A stretch of DNA of 64,000 nt, taken from assembly GCA_039583875.1 (NCBI GenBank), contig CM077159.1:2502812-2566811 (forward strand), in the 5' to 3' direction. This stretch comes from Platanthera guangdongensis. Its lineage: Eukaryota > Streptophyta > Magnoliopsida > Asparagales > Orchidaceae. The stretch's first letter is position 1; the number at the start of each line of letters is the position of its first letter. The notes under the pieces are model-generated. The model did no database searches. It worked only from the letters and a program-made list of their open reading frames with translations, and was not told where the DNA came from. This document shows, piece after piece, positions 47,301-58,400 of this stretch. The translations under genes were made by a program, and so were the position numbers.

Positions 47301-48010
47301 GTGGACATTCCCGACCTTACTACTGCGACAGCTCTCAGATTCATGGTTCCTGCACCATTTCCTTCACTCCAGCTATCGATTTCTACTCTCCTTTGCCCAC
47401 TAAAGCTAATGGAATCACTATTTCTGGCTGGGATGGGGTATATAGGGAGATACAACAAATGCAAGCTCGGTTTGGAGCTTTGGTTGTATCACCCTTCAAG
47501 CCAAGTGAGCACCATGTAGTCAAATTCTCTGGATATTTTCTGATGAGGCCAGCCAGCACAATTTTTGGGCTTATGGAGCTAAGGCCAAGTGGCCCCTACT
47601 TGTTTAATTGACACTCGGCGATCGTCGAACGCATGGTTTCACGATCGTCGAACGAGCAAATTTCGTCGATCGTCGAATGCAGGGGTCACTCGACGATCGT
47701 CGAGCAGCTTTTCGTCGATCGTCGAATGCAGGGGAACATGCTATAATCGTCGAGTAGCTTCCGTCAATCGTCGAACTCAAGGGGACACGCGATAATCATC
47801 GAGCAGCTTTCGTCGATCGTCGAACGCAGAGGGAAATTCGATAGTCATCGAGCACCTTTCACCGATCGTCGAACACAGGGGGGACACGCCCTGGGACACG
47901 CCCGTATCCCAGGCCGTGTCACCAAAATATTTTTCCTGCTGAAAAGTTGGGATGTTATCTGTCGTCGAGCATCTTTCGCCGATCGTCGAATGTAGGGGGG
48001 ACACGCCCTG
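44300..48010 (-). mobile_element. 3' LTR of gypsy element E, main part (start undetermined)
   Basis: Diverged relative of the LTR of C. Shared blocks include GACCTTTAGTTCCC (44491), GGTGAAGGGCTCTCGG (45089) and a stretch at 46930-47150 parallel to 14490-14700. It is minus-strand like E pol. The U3 start is interrupted at 48010 by element F and resumes at 60231-60301, ending GGGATGTTACA. The left limit cannot be fixed and may lie near 44300. The open frames at 46954-47611 are in LTR sequence and not considered genes. A U3-end segment is duplicated (47880-47957 and 47997-48010 plus 60236-60301). Confidence 0.7.
47610..48000. repeat. CGTCGA / TCGACGATCGTCGA repeats in E U3
   Basis: About twelve loosely spaced copies of GATCGTCGAA and ATCGTCGAGCA with a perfect TCGACGATCGTCGA at about 47693, ending in the GGGACACGCCC/GGCCGTGTC palindrome words. 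Confidence 0.85.
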
Positions 48011-49579
48011 TGTTGGAACACCCTATTACTAATTTGGGTCAGGATCACTATGTCTCTAGGAATCTGTGTTTGACCTTCTGTATAGCTTAATAGGTCTATT
48101 AGAATTGAGTCTAAGGGTTAGAAGTCTAGGATTGGAAGCTGCCCTGAAGACCAAGTTTTTCTGTAGACCAAGTCTAATCGTCGAGCTCAGCACGACGTTT
48201 CGTCGAACTCCAGTCGACGATCGTCTAGCTCAACTTCTACAGATCGTCGAGCTCCATTCGACGATCGCTGAGCTCAACCTCATAATATCGTCGAGCTCCA
48301 CTCGACGATCGCTGAGCTCAACTTCACAATATCGTCGAACTCCATTCGACGATCGGTGAGCTAAGGTCGACGATTTTGACTCTGCACTGGATCTTTATCT
48401 CTGAGCTCAGTTCGACGATCTTTGAGCTCAGATCGACGATTATTTTGTTGCTTGAATTTTCCAGTCCGCTGAGCTCAGCTCGACGATAGCAGAGCTCAGT
48501 TCGACGATTTCAGTTATCCTTCAGAATTCAAATTCAAATCAGTTAGAAGTTATTCTGCAATTAATTCAGAAGATCTGCTAGCCGTTTTCATTTACTTCTG
48601 GACCAAGTTTCAAGGGATTTTTCAAGGAATAATTCAGTGGACTTTCCTTCAGAAGAAATTATGCAATTAAGGCTGTAATCAATGCAGAACAACGGTTATC
48701 TTTGACAGAGTGATATTCTATTCTGGCACAGAGAATAAAAGATAGAATGTTTTTGAATGAAAGTAGGTGAAATACAGAGATTGACAAGAAGAGGATACAC
48801 AACTCAGTATATAGAGACTCTTTCAAAATTTTCTGTCAAGAAGAATTCTGAAGAACACTCATCAAAGAGATCAAGCAATCTTCAAATCTCTTCAGCTCTC
48901 AAAGTGTTCAAGGCCAACATCATTTCAAGACTCCAGACTCTCAATATTTCAGCTTGCTGAAATCATCTTGTGCTGGAGATCTATCTTTGAAGGCCTATCA
49001 CCCTCATCAAAGCTCATCTTCCTGAAGATCAAGGACTCAGGGGGAGCTTTGACATCAATCCACTTAGTCTTCTCAGTTGATTGAGAAAGAGAAGACTGCC
49101 ATAACTCTCTCACCCCCACTCTGTAAAGGGTTTTTCAAACTCCCTTCAAAAGTTTGAATCTGGTTTTTGAGCACCTTGTCAAAAGCTCATTGGTGGCAAG
49201 ACACCTGATCAAAAAATCTGATTTGGTTTTTGAGCACCTTATCAAAAGCTCATTGGTGCCCAGGACACCTGATCAACTCATCCTGCAGTGGATTCCTACC
49301 TAGGGTGGTAGAAGAGTGGATGTACCCAAGTTTGGGGAACCACTATATTTCCTTGTGTCATCTGGTTCTGCTTGTTTTTCTTTTTGTTTCTGGCCTACAT
49401 TCTCTTGTGCTTAGTCTCTGCATAGCTTAGTTTTGTGATTAGTTTTATTTCTGCTTCCCTGCTCACACTCATTACAACAATTATTGTAAAGCTTTGCAAA
49501 AGTTTTTCTTTGTGTTTTAAAAGCACCATATACTCTATTCACCCCCCTCTAGAGTATATCAGATCTAGTTTCCCTTTCA
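48011..49579 (+). mobile_element. element F 5' LTR
   Basis: TGTTGGAACACCC...CCCTTTCA, 1569 bp. It contains palindromic CGTCGA modules (48176-48515). The second half has two tandem copies of a TTGAGCACCTT(A/G)TCAAAAGCTC block (49165-49260). No TATA box was confidently placed. Confidence 0.95.
48176..48515. repeat. TCGTCGA-N7-TCGACGA modules in F 5' LTR
   Basis: Several 21-bp modules of TCGTCGA, seven variable bases (GCTCCAT, GCTCCAC, ACTCCAT), TCGACGA, each followed by TCGCTGAGCTCAAC. Later degenerate copies show GAGCTCAG(T/A)TCGACGAT. Confidence 0.88.
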
Positions 49580-49581
49580 AT

Positions 49582-49593
49582 TGGTATCAAAGC
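49582..49593 (+). promoter_or_regulatory. primer binding site of element F
   Basis: TGGTATCAAAGC two bases after the LTR; eleven of twelve match the initiator tRNA-Met complement. Confidence 0.9.
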
Positions 49594-49711
49594 GAGGTTG
49601 GTTAAACATACCATACCTGATTGGTTGTACAGGCTAACACCTAAACCCAAAGATCCCAAACTAGATCTGTTTTCTTTTGTATTTTATTATTAGATTTTGT
49701 TTGCACAAATC

Positions 49712-51787
49712 ATGGCCCAAAACAAAGATTATGCTAGCACCAGACCTCCAGTGTGCAATCTGTCAAAGTTTGCACTTTGGAAAGCAAGGATTAGACTCTA
49801 CATGAATTCTATTGACGAAGATATTTTTAATTCTGTTTTGACAGTGTGTCCAAGACCCCCAGAGAGCACAAGCACAAATGCTGTTCCACCTCCATCAGGA
49901 ACAGATGCTGACATCAAAAAGTGGAAAGTAGCTGATGCCAAGGCTATGAACATTCTAGCTCAGACAATGTCAGATGACATTTTTCAAAAGGTAGCTGAAT
50001 GTAATTCAGCCAAGGAGATTTGGGACAAGCTCTCAGAAATAGTTTCAGGCTCAGCTGATGAGAGAAAGGACAGAAGATCCCATCTCATCTCCCAATATGA
50101 GAACTTCAAGAAGGGAGAGACTGAGTCAGGGGGAGACATGTACAACAGACTGAGTCTAATTGTCAGTGAACTGAGGACATTAGACAAAGAGATCTCACTG
50201 ACAGAACTTAATGACAAGATCCTAATGTGCTTTCCCAGCACTTGGGATTCAAGAATCTGGCCAATTAAAGATGCCAGAAGTCTGAATGAGATCACCACTG
50301 AAGCCTTGTTGGGTAAGCTCAAATCTTATGAGCTACTCATCAAGAACAGAGAGGAAGAACAGAAGGCTGCTTCACCAGCCACAAGAAAGGAGAAGACCAT
50401 AGCATTCAAGGCAACTGAGGATCTGCCTGAAGAAAAAGGAACAGGCAATGATGAACTTCTCAGCTTGTTGGCCAAAAGATTCTATAAGATGGCCAGAAAG
50501 GACTTCAGAAGAAGATCATACAAGGAGCAGGATAAGCCAAGGTATGACAAGTCCATTGGCAATAACAAAGACATTATTTTCTTTGGTTGCAGGAAACCAG
50601 GGCATATAGTTCCTGACTGTCCAGAGAACAAGAACAAGGACAGAAGGGAAAGAAAAGAGAGAAGAAAGGAGAAAGACTCCAAAAGGAGTGGCAATAGCAA
50701 ACCTTCTTCCAGCAAAAATAAGCATACAAGGAAAGGATTTGTTGCTGAATCCTGGAGTGAGACTGAAGAGGAGTCAGAAGCCTCTTCCAGCTCCAGTGAT
50801 GATGAGGATGATGCAGAGGAAAAGGAGTTTTGCATGATGGCAATCAATGCCTCACAACACAACTCAGAGGAAGAGGAGTCAGAGTCAGACTCAGAGACTC
50901 AACCTGAAGAAGATCAGGTAATCAGCTCTTTTGATTTTACTTCAGAAGATTTTAAATCTGAATTTAAAGCACTATGTTTAGACCTGCTAAAGTCTGAGAA
51001 AGAGATCATCTCTCTCAGAAATCAATTATCTGAACAAAATGTTTTAAAGTCAGAAAACCTCAAACTCTCTCAGGAGTTGGAGAACTATAGGGGACAGATA
51101 GCTTCACTGAAAAGTGAGCTCTCTGAGGCCAAGAAGCTTGAAGAATCTCTCAATGGGAGAAGCATCAAGCTGATGGACATCACAAGCACAGTGAACTCAA
51201 GATTCAACAGTACACTGGGCTTGGGTGCCTCATCCAGCCAACCTATTGTTCTGACAACTCCCATCAAGTTCATTTCTGACAAGGGAAAGGGAGTTGTAGA
51301 GGTTGCCAGGAAAAATTCTGATCTGCCTCAGAAAACTAAGTCCCAGCACAAATCGTCGAACGGAGATCGACGATCGCCGAATGAAGATCGACGATCGCCG
51401 AACGCAGCTCGACGATCTCAGGACAAATCGTCGAACGCAGATCGACGATCTCAGCAAAGATCGTCGAACGCTGGTCGACGATCCCAAATACCTGACCTCA
51501 CCCATAGTCGACCGTCGAACGGAGCTCGACGATCTGACCCACGATCGTCGAACGCAACTCCAAGATCGTCGAACAGAGGTCAGAGCTCTGGAAACTTTTT
51601 CAAAGGCAAGTCAAAATTGAATCCTAAGGGTTCTTCATCCCAAACCTTCAACCCTTATACTGAATGGATTATACCTCCAAGGAGATATCATCCTGAAGGA
51701 TATAAGAGTCAGCCAGGGATGTCTTTCATTTCTGAATTTAAAGGTTATCAACCTAGGCCCAAGGTAAAATGGGTCAAAAACAAGTGA
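49712..51787 (+). CDS. gag: element F gag (691 codons)
   Basis: ATG at 49712 (ATCATGGCC). The UBN2/retrotran_gag-type capsid region covers about residues 10-230: F-A-L-W-K-A-R-I near the start, [24 protein letters not shown] knuckle near residue 295 reads [14 protein letters not shown], so the first zinc-binding Cys of the usual C-x2-C-x4-H-x4-C is Phe. Next come a Lys/Arg stretch, an acidic Ser/Glu region ([19 protein letters not shown]), a coiled coil near residues 425-490, and a Ser/Arg-rich repeat (SSNxDRRSQ type, about 51350-51575) encoded by the CGTCGA palindromic modules. It ends in TGA at 51785-51787; pol follows in the +1 frame. Intact. Confidence 0.92.
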   Translation: MAQNKDYASTRPPVCNLSKFALWKARIRLYMNSIDEDIFNSVLTVCPRPPESTSTNAVPPPSGTDADIKKWKVADAKAMNILAQTMSDDIFQKVAECNSAKEIWDKLSEIVSGSADERKDRRSHLISQYENFKKGETESGGDMYNRLSLIVSELRTLDKEISLTELNDKILMCFPSTWDSRIWPIKDARSLNEITTEALLGKLKSYELLIKNREEEQKAASPATRKEKTIAFKATEDLPEEKGTGNDELLSLLAKRFYKMARKDFRRRSYKEQDKPRYDKSIGNNKDIIFFGCRKPGHIVPDCPENKNKDRRERKERRKEKDSKRSGNSKPSSSKNKHTRKGFVAESWSETEEESEASSSSSDDEDDAEEKEFCMMAINASQHNSEEEESESDSETQPEEDQVISSFDFTSEDFKSEFKALCLDLLKSEKEIISLRNQLSEQNVLKSENLKLSQELENYRGQIASLKSELSEAKKLEESLNGRSIKLMDITSTVNSRFNSTLGLGASSSQPIVLTTPIKFISDKGKGVVEVARKNSDLPQKTKSQHKSSNGDRRSPNEDRRSPNAARRSQDKSSNADRRSQQRSSNAGRRSQIPDLTHSRPSNGARRSDPRSSNATPRSSNRGQSSGNFFKGKSKLNPKGSSSQTFNPYTEWIIPPRRYHPEGYKSQPGMSFISEFKGYQPRPKVKWVKNK
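51350..51575 (+). repeat. translated CGTCGA...TCGACG modules inside F gag
   Basis: At least six copies of TCG(T/C)CGAA-(6-7)-TCGACGATC in tandem, in frame, giving short Ser-Ser-Asn-x-x-Arg-Arg-Ser units. The same 21-bp architecture as in the LTR modules. Confidence 0.9.
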
Positions 51788-54700
51788 ATTATTTTATGTG
51801 CAGGTGAAGACCTATCCAACATCTAACCAGCAATGGTATTTGGATAGTGGGTGCTCTAAGCACATGACAGGGAACAAGGACAACCTCAATTCCTTTAGAG
51901 CCAAGCTTGGACCCAAAGTTATCTTTGGTGATTCCAACTTTGGACAAACTAAAGGATATGGTGCAGTCCAGATTGGTTCTGTAACCTTCAAGAAGGTAGC
52001 ATATGTGGAAGGACTGAAGCACAACCTAATCAGCATCAGTCAGCTATGTGATGAAGGGTACCAGGTGACCTTCAGCAAAACCTTATGCAAAATCAAGTCA
52101 GAGGACAACACAACTGTGTTGACAGGTAAAAGGAAAGGTAACATCTACCTTGTAGATTTTCTTTCAACCAATGTAGATATCTGTTTATTCAATTCAGTCT
52201 GTAGACCAAATGTTTTATGGCATAAGAGACTAAGACACCTAAACCTTAGAACTATTGCTAGGCTATCCAAGGACAATCTTGTTAGAGGACTACCTTCTGG
52301 CCCCTACAAGAAGGAAGGACTATGCAAGGCTTGTCAATTAGGCAAGCAAACTAAAAACAGTTTTAAGTCACTTAATAAGAGTGATTCACCTAGGATATTG
52401 TATCTGTTACACATGGATCTATTTGGACCCATCACAGTACAAAGCCTAGGAGGGAAATCCTACACTTTAGTAATTGTAGATGACTTTTCTAGATTCACTT
52501 GGGTGTTCTTTCTAAGGAAGAAGTCTGATAACTTTAAGTGTCTGACAGAGTTTCTCAAATGTATACAGATTGAGTTCAATACTCACATTGCCCTGATCAG
52601 AAGTGATCATGGGACAGAGTTTGATTCTCTTCTTATGCAAGAGTTCTGTCAGAGTGAAGGGATCAGGCATACTTTCTCAGCTCCTAGAACTCCTCAACAA
52701 AATGGGGTAGCTGAAAGGAAAAATAGAACCCTTATTGAATCTGCCACTACATTGTTGTCAGATGCTCATCTACCTCTATCCTTTTGGGCAGAGGCAGTGA
52801 ACACCTCCAACTATGTGCTGAACAGAAGTCTGATACATAAACTGAAGGGAAAGACTCCCTATGAATTACTCAAAGGGAAGAAACCTAAAGTTGACTATTT
52901 CAGGATTTTTGGTTGCATTTGCTATATTCACAATAATGATAAGAAATATTTAGCAAAATTTCAAGCCAAAGCTGATGAAGGAGTGTTTCTGGGATACTCC
53001 ATGATCAGCAAGGCCTATAGGGTCTATAATAAATCATCATTGAAAATTGAGGAATCTGTTCATGTTTCTTTTGATGAAACTAACATGTCTTTCAAGGAGA
53101 AGATTTCTTCTACCATAGAACCTTTGCAGGAACACTCTCTAGTTGAAGATATGAACAAGTTACAGGTTGCTCAAGAGGATGAAAGCAGTGAAGAAGAAGG
53201 GAATGCTCAACACATTGAAGCACAACCTGAAGAGCCAGTTGTTGTACCACAAGAGGAAACAACAACACAGGATGGTGAACAATCAACACCCCCTGTTGAT
53301 TTAGTAACATCAAGAGACCATCCAATTACCCAAATAATTGGAGAACTCTCAGCTGGTGTGCAAACCAGAAATCAGGTCAACCAAAACCTGTTGCACACCT
53401 GCTTCCTTTCTCAAATTGAACCTCAGTCCATTCAAGATGCAGAGCAAGATCCACACTGGATCATTGCAATGCAAGAGGAGTTGCATCAATTTGAGAGGAA
53501 CAAAGTATGGGAACTAGTGCCAAAGCCAAAGGATCATTCCATTGTTGGAACAAAATGGGTATTCAGAAATAAACTGGATGATCAAGGAGTAATAATAAGG
53601 AACAAGGCAAGGCTAGTTGCCCAGGGATATTCTCAAGAAGAAGGAATTGACTACGACCAGACCTTTGCACCTGTTGCAAGATTGGAAGCCATCAGAATAT
53701 TTCTAGCTTATGCAGCTCACAAAGGCTTCAAGGTTTATCAGATGGATGTCAAGAGTGCCTTCTTAAATGGAGACATCAAAGAGGAAGTCTATGTCAGACA
53801 ACCTCCAGGTTTTATCTCTCCAACTTATCCTGATTATGTTTTTAGATTAAATAAAGCATTATATGGTCTCAAGCAAGCTCCTAGAGCATGGTATGAGACC
53901 CTAGCATGCTTTCTCTTGGAAAATGGTTTTATCAGGGGTAGAGTAGACCAAACACTTTTTATTAGAACCCATAAGTCCCATACCCTACTAGTACAAATTT
54001 ATGTAGACGATATCATTTTTGGTTCTACTGACTCAAAATTGTGCAGAAGGTTTTCTAACCTGATGCATTCTAAATTTGAGATGAGTAGCATGGGTGAGCT
54101 ATCCTTCTTCCTAGGATTGCAAGTCAAACAACATGCTGAAGGCATCTTTATTTCTCAAACCAAATATGCCAATGAGTTGGTTAAGAAATTTGGTATGTCT
54201 GAGGCATCTTGTATGAAAACACCCATGCCTACCAATGCTGTATTGGATGCTGATGAACATGGGAAACCTGTTGATCAGACTACATATAGAGCAATGATTG
54301 GCTCTTTACTGTATCTTACAGCTAGTAGACCAGATATAATGTTTGCTACATGTATATGTGCTAGGTTCCAAGTAAGCCCTAGAGAGTCACACCTAACATT
54401 AGTAAAGAGGATTCTCAGGTATGTTAAAAGTTGTCCAAATCTAGGTCTCTGGTATCCAAAAGATTCAGCATTTGAGTTAACTGGATTCTCTGATGCTGAT
54501 TATGCTGGATGCAGAATTGACAGGAAAAGCACCAGTGGAACTTGTCAGTTCCTTGGTGATAGACTTGTCTCTTGGTTTTGCAAGAAACAAACATCTGTGT
54601 CAACTTCAACTGCTGAAGCTGAATATATGGCTGCAGGCAGTTGTTGTTCACAAATACTGTGGATTCAAAACCAACTCCTAGACTATGGTTACAACTTAGA

Positions 54701-54953
54701 GAAGTCTAAAATCTTTTGTGACAATACAAGTGCTATTTCCATAGCTCAAAATCCAGTCCTCCATAGTAGGACAAAACACATAGAGATTAGGCATCACTTC
54801 TTAAGGGACAATGTTGAAAAGAATAAAATTGAATTACAATATATCCCAACTGATTTACAAAGGGGAGATATTTTCACCAAGCCTTTGGATGAAAAGAAAC
54901 ACACTTTCTTCCTAAATCAGTTAGGAATGTTAGATGGAGGAAGTCTTAAATAA
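51786..54953 (+). CDS. pol: element F pol (protease-integrase-RT-RNase H)
   Basis: About 1050 codons, open throughout. Protease active site [13 protein letters not shown]; gag-pre-integrase zinc region [10 protein letters not shown]...CKACQLGK; integrase with all three catalytic residues ([27 protein letters not shown]); RT with [34 protein letters not shown] and the active site [11 protein letters not shown]; RNase H with [27 protein letters not shown] and [12 protein letters not shown]. Ends TAA 54951-54953. It has no ATG of its own. The frame is +1 relative to gag and opens just before the gag stop, so it is expressed by a +1 shift at AAG TGA or by removal of a 40-nt GT...AG segment (51764-51803). 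Makes and integrates the cDNA. Confidence 0.93.
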   Translation, partial: ELFYVQVKTYPTSNQQWYLDSGCSKHMTGNKDNLNSFRAKLGPKVIFGDSNFGQTKGYGAVQIGSVTFKKVAYVEGLKHNLISISQLCDEGYQVTFSKTLCKIKSEDNTTVLTGKRKGNIYLVDFLSTNVDICLFNSVCRPNVLWHKRLRHLNLRTIARLSKDNLVRGLPSGPYKKEGLCKACQLGKQTKNSFKSLNKSDSPRILYLLHMDLFGPITVQSLGGKSYTLVIVDDFSRFTWVFFLRKKSDNFKCLTEFLKCIQIEFNTHIALIRSDHGTEFDSLLMQEFCQSEGIRHTFSAPRTPQQNGVAERKNRTLIESATTLLSDAHLPLSFWAEAVNTSNYVLNRSLIHKLKGKTPYELLKGKKPKVDYFRIFGCICYIHNNDKKYLAKFQAKADEGVFLGYSMISKAYRVYNKSSLKIEESVHVSFDETNMSFKEKISSTIEPLQEHSLVEDMNKLQVAQEDESSEEEGNAQHIEAQPEEPVVVPQEETTTQDGEQSTPPVDLVTSRDHPITQIIGELSAGVQTRNQVNQNLLHTCFLSQIEPQSIQDAEQDPHWIIAMQEELHQFERNKVWELVPKPKDHSIVGTKWVFRNKLDDQGVIIRNKARLVAQGYSQEEGIDYDQTFAPVARLEAIRIFLAYAAHKGFKVYQMDVKSAFLNGDIKEEVYVRQPPGFISPTYPDYVFRLNKALYGLKQAPRAWYETLACFLLENGFIRGRVDQTLFIRTHKSHTLLVQIYVDDIIFGSTDSKLCRRFSNLMHSKFEMSSMGELSFFLGLQVKQHAEGIFISQTKYANELVKKFGMSEASCMKTPMPTNAVLDADEHGKPVDQTTYRAMIGSLLYLTASRPDIMFATCICARFQVSPRESHLTLVKRILRYVKSCPNLGLWYPKDSAFELTGFSDADYAGCRIDRKSTSGTCQFLGDRLVSWFCKKQTSVSTSTAEAEYMAAGSCCSQILWIQNQLLDYGYNLEKSKIFCDNTSAISIAQNPVLHSRTKHIEIRHHFLRDNVEKNKIELQYIPTDLQRGDIFTKPLDEKKHTFFLNQLGMLDGGSLK

Positions 54954-54956
54954 TAT

Positions 54957-55443
54957 CCAAGATTTTGAAAGCTAAAAATTGACCAAGACTAGGCAAAATT
55001 CTGATTTCTCTTAGTGTCTAGAATTTTCTGATCTCTGAACTGCGCTCGACGATTTCCCCAAAGATCGTCGAACGGCGCTCGACGATTTCCAAAATCGTCG
55101 AACTGAGTTCAGCGCCCCTCAGATAGTATGAACTATCTCTTCCGGTCAACGATCGTCGAACGGCGCTCGACGATTTTGTTCCCTGAACGATCGTCGAACG
55201 GAGCTCGACGCCTTCCAAGATCGTCGAACAGAGGTCGACGATGTTGGAGTCTCTTCAGATTCCTTTAGAAGCCTCGATCGTCGAACTAAGTTCAACGATC
55301 TTTCCAATTCTGCGTCGAACCCTAATATAAAACTCATTTTTCGCCGTCGTTCTCTCTTGCGCTTTCAATTTCTCTGCAAGAATTTTCTTCCCTCCAAACA
55401 GTTCTACGCTTGTTCGTTTTGTTTGTTAAGTTTTGCAGGTACA
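54957..55443 (+). promoter_or_regulatory. pol-ORF3 spacer with modules and promoter-like sequence
   Basis: CGTCGA/TCGACG modules fill 55043-55315 (for example TCGTCGA-ACGGCGC-TCGACGA). Then come a TATA-like AATATAAAAC (about 55323), a pyrimidine-rich start-like stretch (TCGTTCTCTCTTGCGC) and a good splice-acceptor-like TTTTGCAG six bases before the ORF3 ATG. Either an internal promoter or a spliced subgenomic RNA could express ORF3. Confidence 0.5.
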
Positions 55444-58400
55444 ATGGCCGTATCAGTTGCTGTTCTAGCCGCCATGAAGTTCGATGCAGGATTCGATATT
55501 GATCTGGAATCGTTCAACACTACTGATCAAATCTTCCAGGACATTTTGAATTTGTTCAAGGATCAGAACTTGTCCACCCTCATGACCACTAGAATCAAGC
55601 TTGCTTCAGATGAAATAAAAGAATGGGTCTATACTGCTCACAACCTTGACAACAACACAATAGTTGGAACTATTGCTGGAACCCAGGTACCTCTGACCCC
55701 CACAGCCTTAACAGAGGTTTTTGGTTTAAGAAATGGAGAAGAAACTGCTGAACTATCTGGGGAGGAATTTTCTGATATTCTTGCCAGGATGGGTCATCCA
55801 GAGGGAAACCCTAGCAAGTTGTTTAAAAGGAACTTGTCTGTTGAGTACAGGTTCCTAGCAGATGTTGTAGGTAAAGTGCTGTTGGCAAAGCATTCTGCAC
55901 ATGATACCATCTCCAGACATCAGCTCTGCCTCATGGGAGCTCTGGTAGATAAGAAAAGTTTGAATTGGGGAGAGGTCTTCTTTGACCTGATAAAGAAGAA
56001 AATCAATAAAAGCTTTGTAAATTTTGGAAGAATTCTTGGAGTTTTCCTTCAGGCAAGGTGCCTTGCTCTGCTGGTCTCCTCTGGAGTGCACATCAATGCC
56101 TCCAAGAGACTTACCTGTGCCTTATTTGGCAAGTGGGACAGGCAAATTAGCAAACCCAGCAGGCCCTCTTCAACTGCTCCTTCAGGCACCAGGACTCAAA
56201 GAGTCACTCCCCCACAGGTTTCTGCTGCTGCAGAAGACCTGGCTGTTGCTGGTGCTGCCTCTCCTCCTCCTCCATGCCCAACCCTACCTCCAGCTCCATC
56301 CACCACTCCAGTTCCATCCACCATTACCATATCCAGCCCATCTCCAACATCAATTCCATCTCCAGCAACCACTTCATCACCACCAGTAGACCAATTCCAC
56401 CCATTGTTCTCATATCCACCTCCAGATGTCACCTCTTCTCCATCCATACCATCATTCACCCTTCTGGATGACTCCTACATGGATGATTCCCCCTCTTCTC
56501 CTCCAGAATTACCCTCCTTCTCAACATCTTTCCAAGATCTCCTCCACCACATCCTTGACCAACCCACATTCACTCCATCCATATCCATCCCCTTGTCCTC
56601 CATCTCCACAATCCCCACACCTCAGCCATCCATCCCTCCACCATCCAGCCCTCCACTTCCAGCATCCTCAGCCATCCCCATACCCTCTACCTCTGCTCCT
56701 GCCATTGAGCATGTAGATCTGCCAGCCTTAGCTGACAAGTTGTATGAGCTACTGGCCCCCAGGCTCTCTCTTCTCATGGAGGCCTCCTTAGCTCCTCTAC
56801 AACAGTCAGTGGCAGCCCTGTCTGCCAGGCTTTCCTCCCTCATCCCTCAGGCACCACCTCCAGCAGTGTGCCTTGATACAGATGTATCTGCATCCAGGCA
56901 GGGGGAGATGCCATATGAAGCCAGCCTTCATGCTGCTGTTGCTGCTGCTTCTGCTCCTGCTGTTGATACTGCTGCTGATGTTGTTGTTTTTGTGTCTGCT
57001 GTTCCAGTTGCTGTGCCTACTCCAGTTCTGGCAATAGACCTAAGGTCTTTGCTCTCAGCCTTTGATCCTGCCTTTTTCAGTTGTTTACCAGAAGTTATTG
57101 CTGTCCAGCCCTCAGAAGACCTATCTAAGGCACTGGTGCCTTTCTCTGGCTGTGACCCCAGTATTATTTCTTCTTTTATACACTCAGTGACTGCTGCTGC
57201 TGCTGTTGAAGAAAAGACTGAATCTGCCTCTGAAACTGTCTTTGCTGCTGCTGAAGAAAATGTTCCCACTGCTGCTGAAATCCCTTTTGTTTCTGATGAG
57301 CCCATTTCCAAGGAATTTCTGATAACAGAGGCCATTGATGTTGAGCCTGCTGCAGATTTTATTGTTGTTCCTGAAGCTGCTGCTGCCCTCACTCCTGAAG
57401 TTACTAGTGCTGTTTCTGCTATTGCTCCTGTATCTGCTGCTGAATCTGTTGTTATATCTGCTGCTGTATCTGTTTCTGCTGCCCCTTCTGCTTCTGCCTC
57501 ATCTGCTGCAATGCAACTGAAGAAAGATCTTATGAAGAAGATAGATGCTATATATGATGCCCAGAGTTCTGACTCTGATGAGTTTAAGACAGATTCTGAT
57601 GACTCTGCTGCCACTATTGCCAGGAAGAGGAAGGCTAGAAGCAAGGCTATGAAAAGGGTTCCACCTGCCAAAGTAAAAGATGATAATGATATTCCATATT
57701 ATATTCTGCATAACTGTCAAATTACTGAACATTGGATGCAGTACTCTAAAAATCAGCTAAAAGCAATGAAAAAGAAGAGAAAGTATGAGAAGGGCTCCTC
57801 CCAGTTTAAGCACCCTCATCCTCCTCCACCACCTCCACCTGATGCAGGTGCAGGTGGCAGCTCTGCAAGTCAGGCCCCATCTAGAAGCCAGGCTCCCTAT
57901 CAACCCCATGCCAGATCATATCAAAGGGAAAGCCAGCCTAGGGGTTCTTATTCCAGGAGAGGAGGATACAGGGGAAGTCAAAGAGATATTCAGGTATATT
58001 CTAAAGGGCATTCCAGGCAGCACCCTTACTCCAGGGGAGGACATGTTTCTTCTGATACATCTTCTGGTCCATTCCCCTATAAGCTAAAAGAGACAGTGTC
58101 TGCTAGGCCTCCTCAGGACACTTCTTCCAACAGGTATGAGCCACCTGTACCATTTGAGGACCCTGAGAAGAACCCTGTTGCTTGGACTGCTAGGATGAAG
58201 GAGTTGGCTGCATTAGACCAGATAAAGAAAGCCAAAGAACAAGGCCTAGACACTTCCAATATTTCTACTATGTCAGAACAAAGACAGAAGGAATTAGAGA
58301 GATATGCCTCCAGCAAGTTCTTTGATGCAGACAGATACATGGAGTTGCATCCTGCTGCTGTAGTTCCCAGGACTTCAAAGCAAATTTATTTGGGTGCAGC

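Noticed and set aside
47273..47611. 112-codon plus-strand frame in the E LTR
   Set aside because: Antisense to the element, absent from the C LTR counterpart, no recognised domain.
50482..50862. Antisense frames within F gag and ORF3 (also 56928-57671)
   Set aside because: Reverse shadows of low-complexity Ser/Glu and Ala-rich coding sequence.
55357..55443. Signal peptide or membrane span at the N-terminus of F ORF3
   Set aside because: The hydrophobic stretch precedes the first ATG and overlaps the splice-acceptor-like sequence; it needs a non-ATG start.
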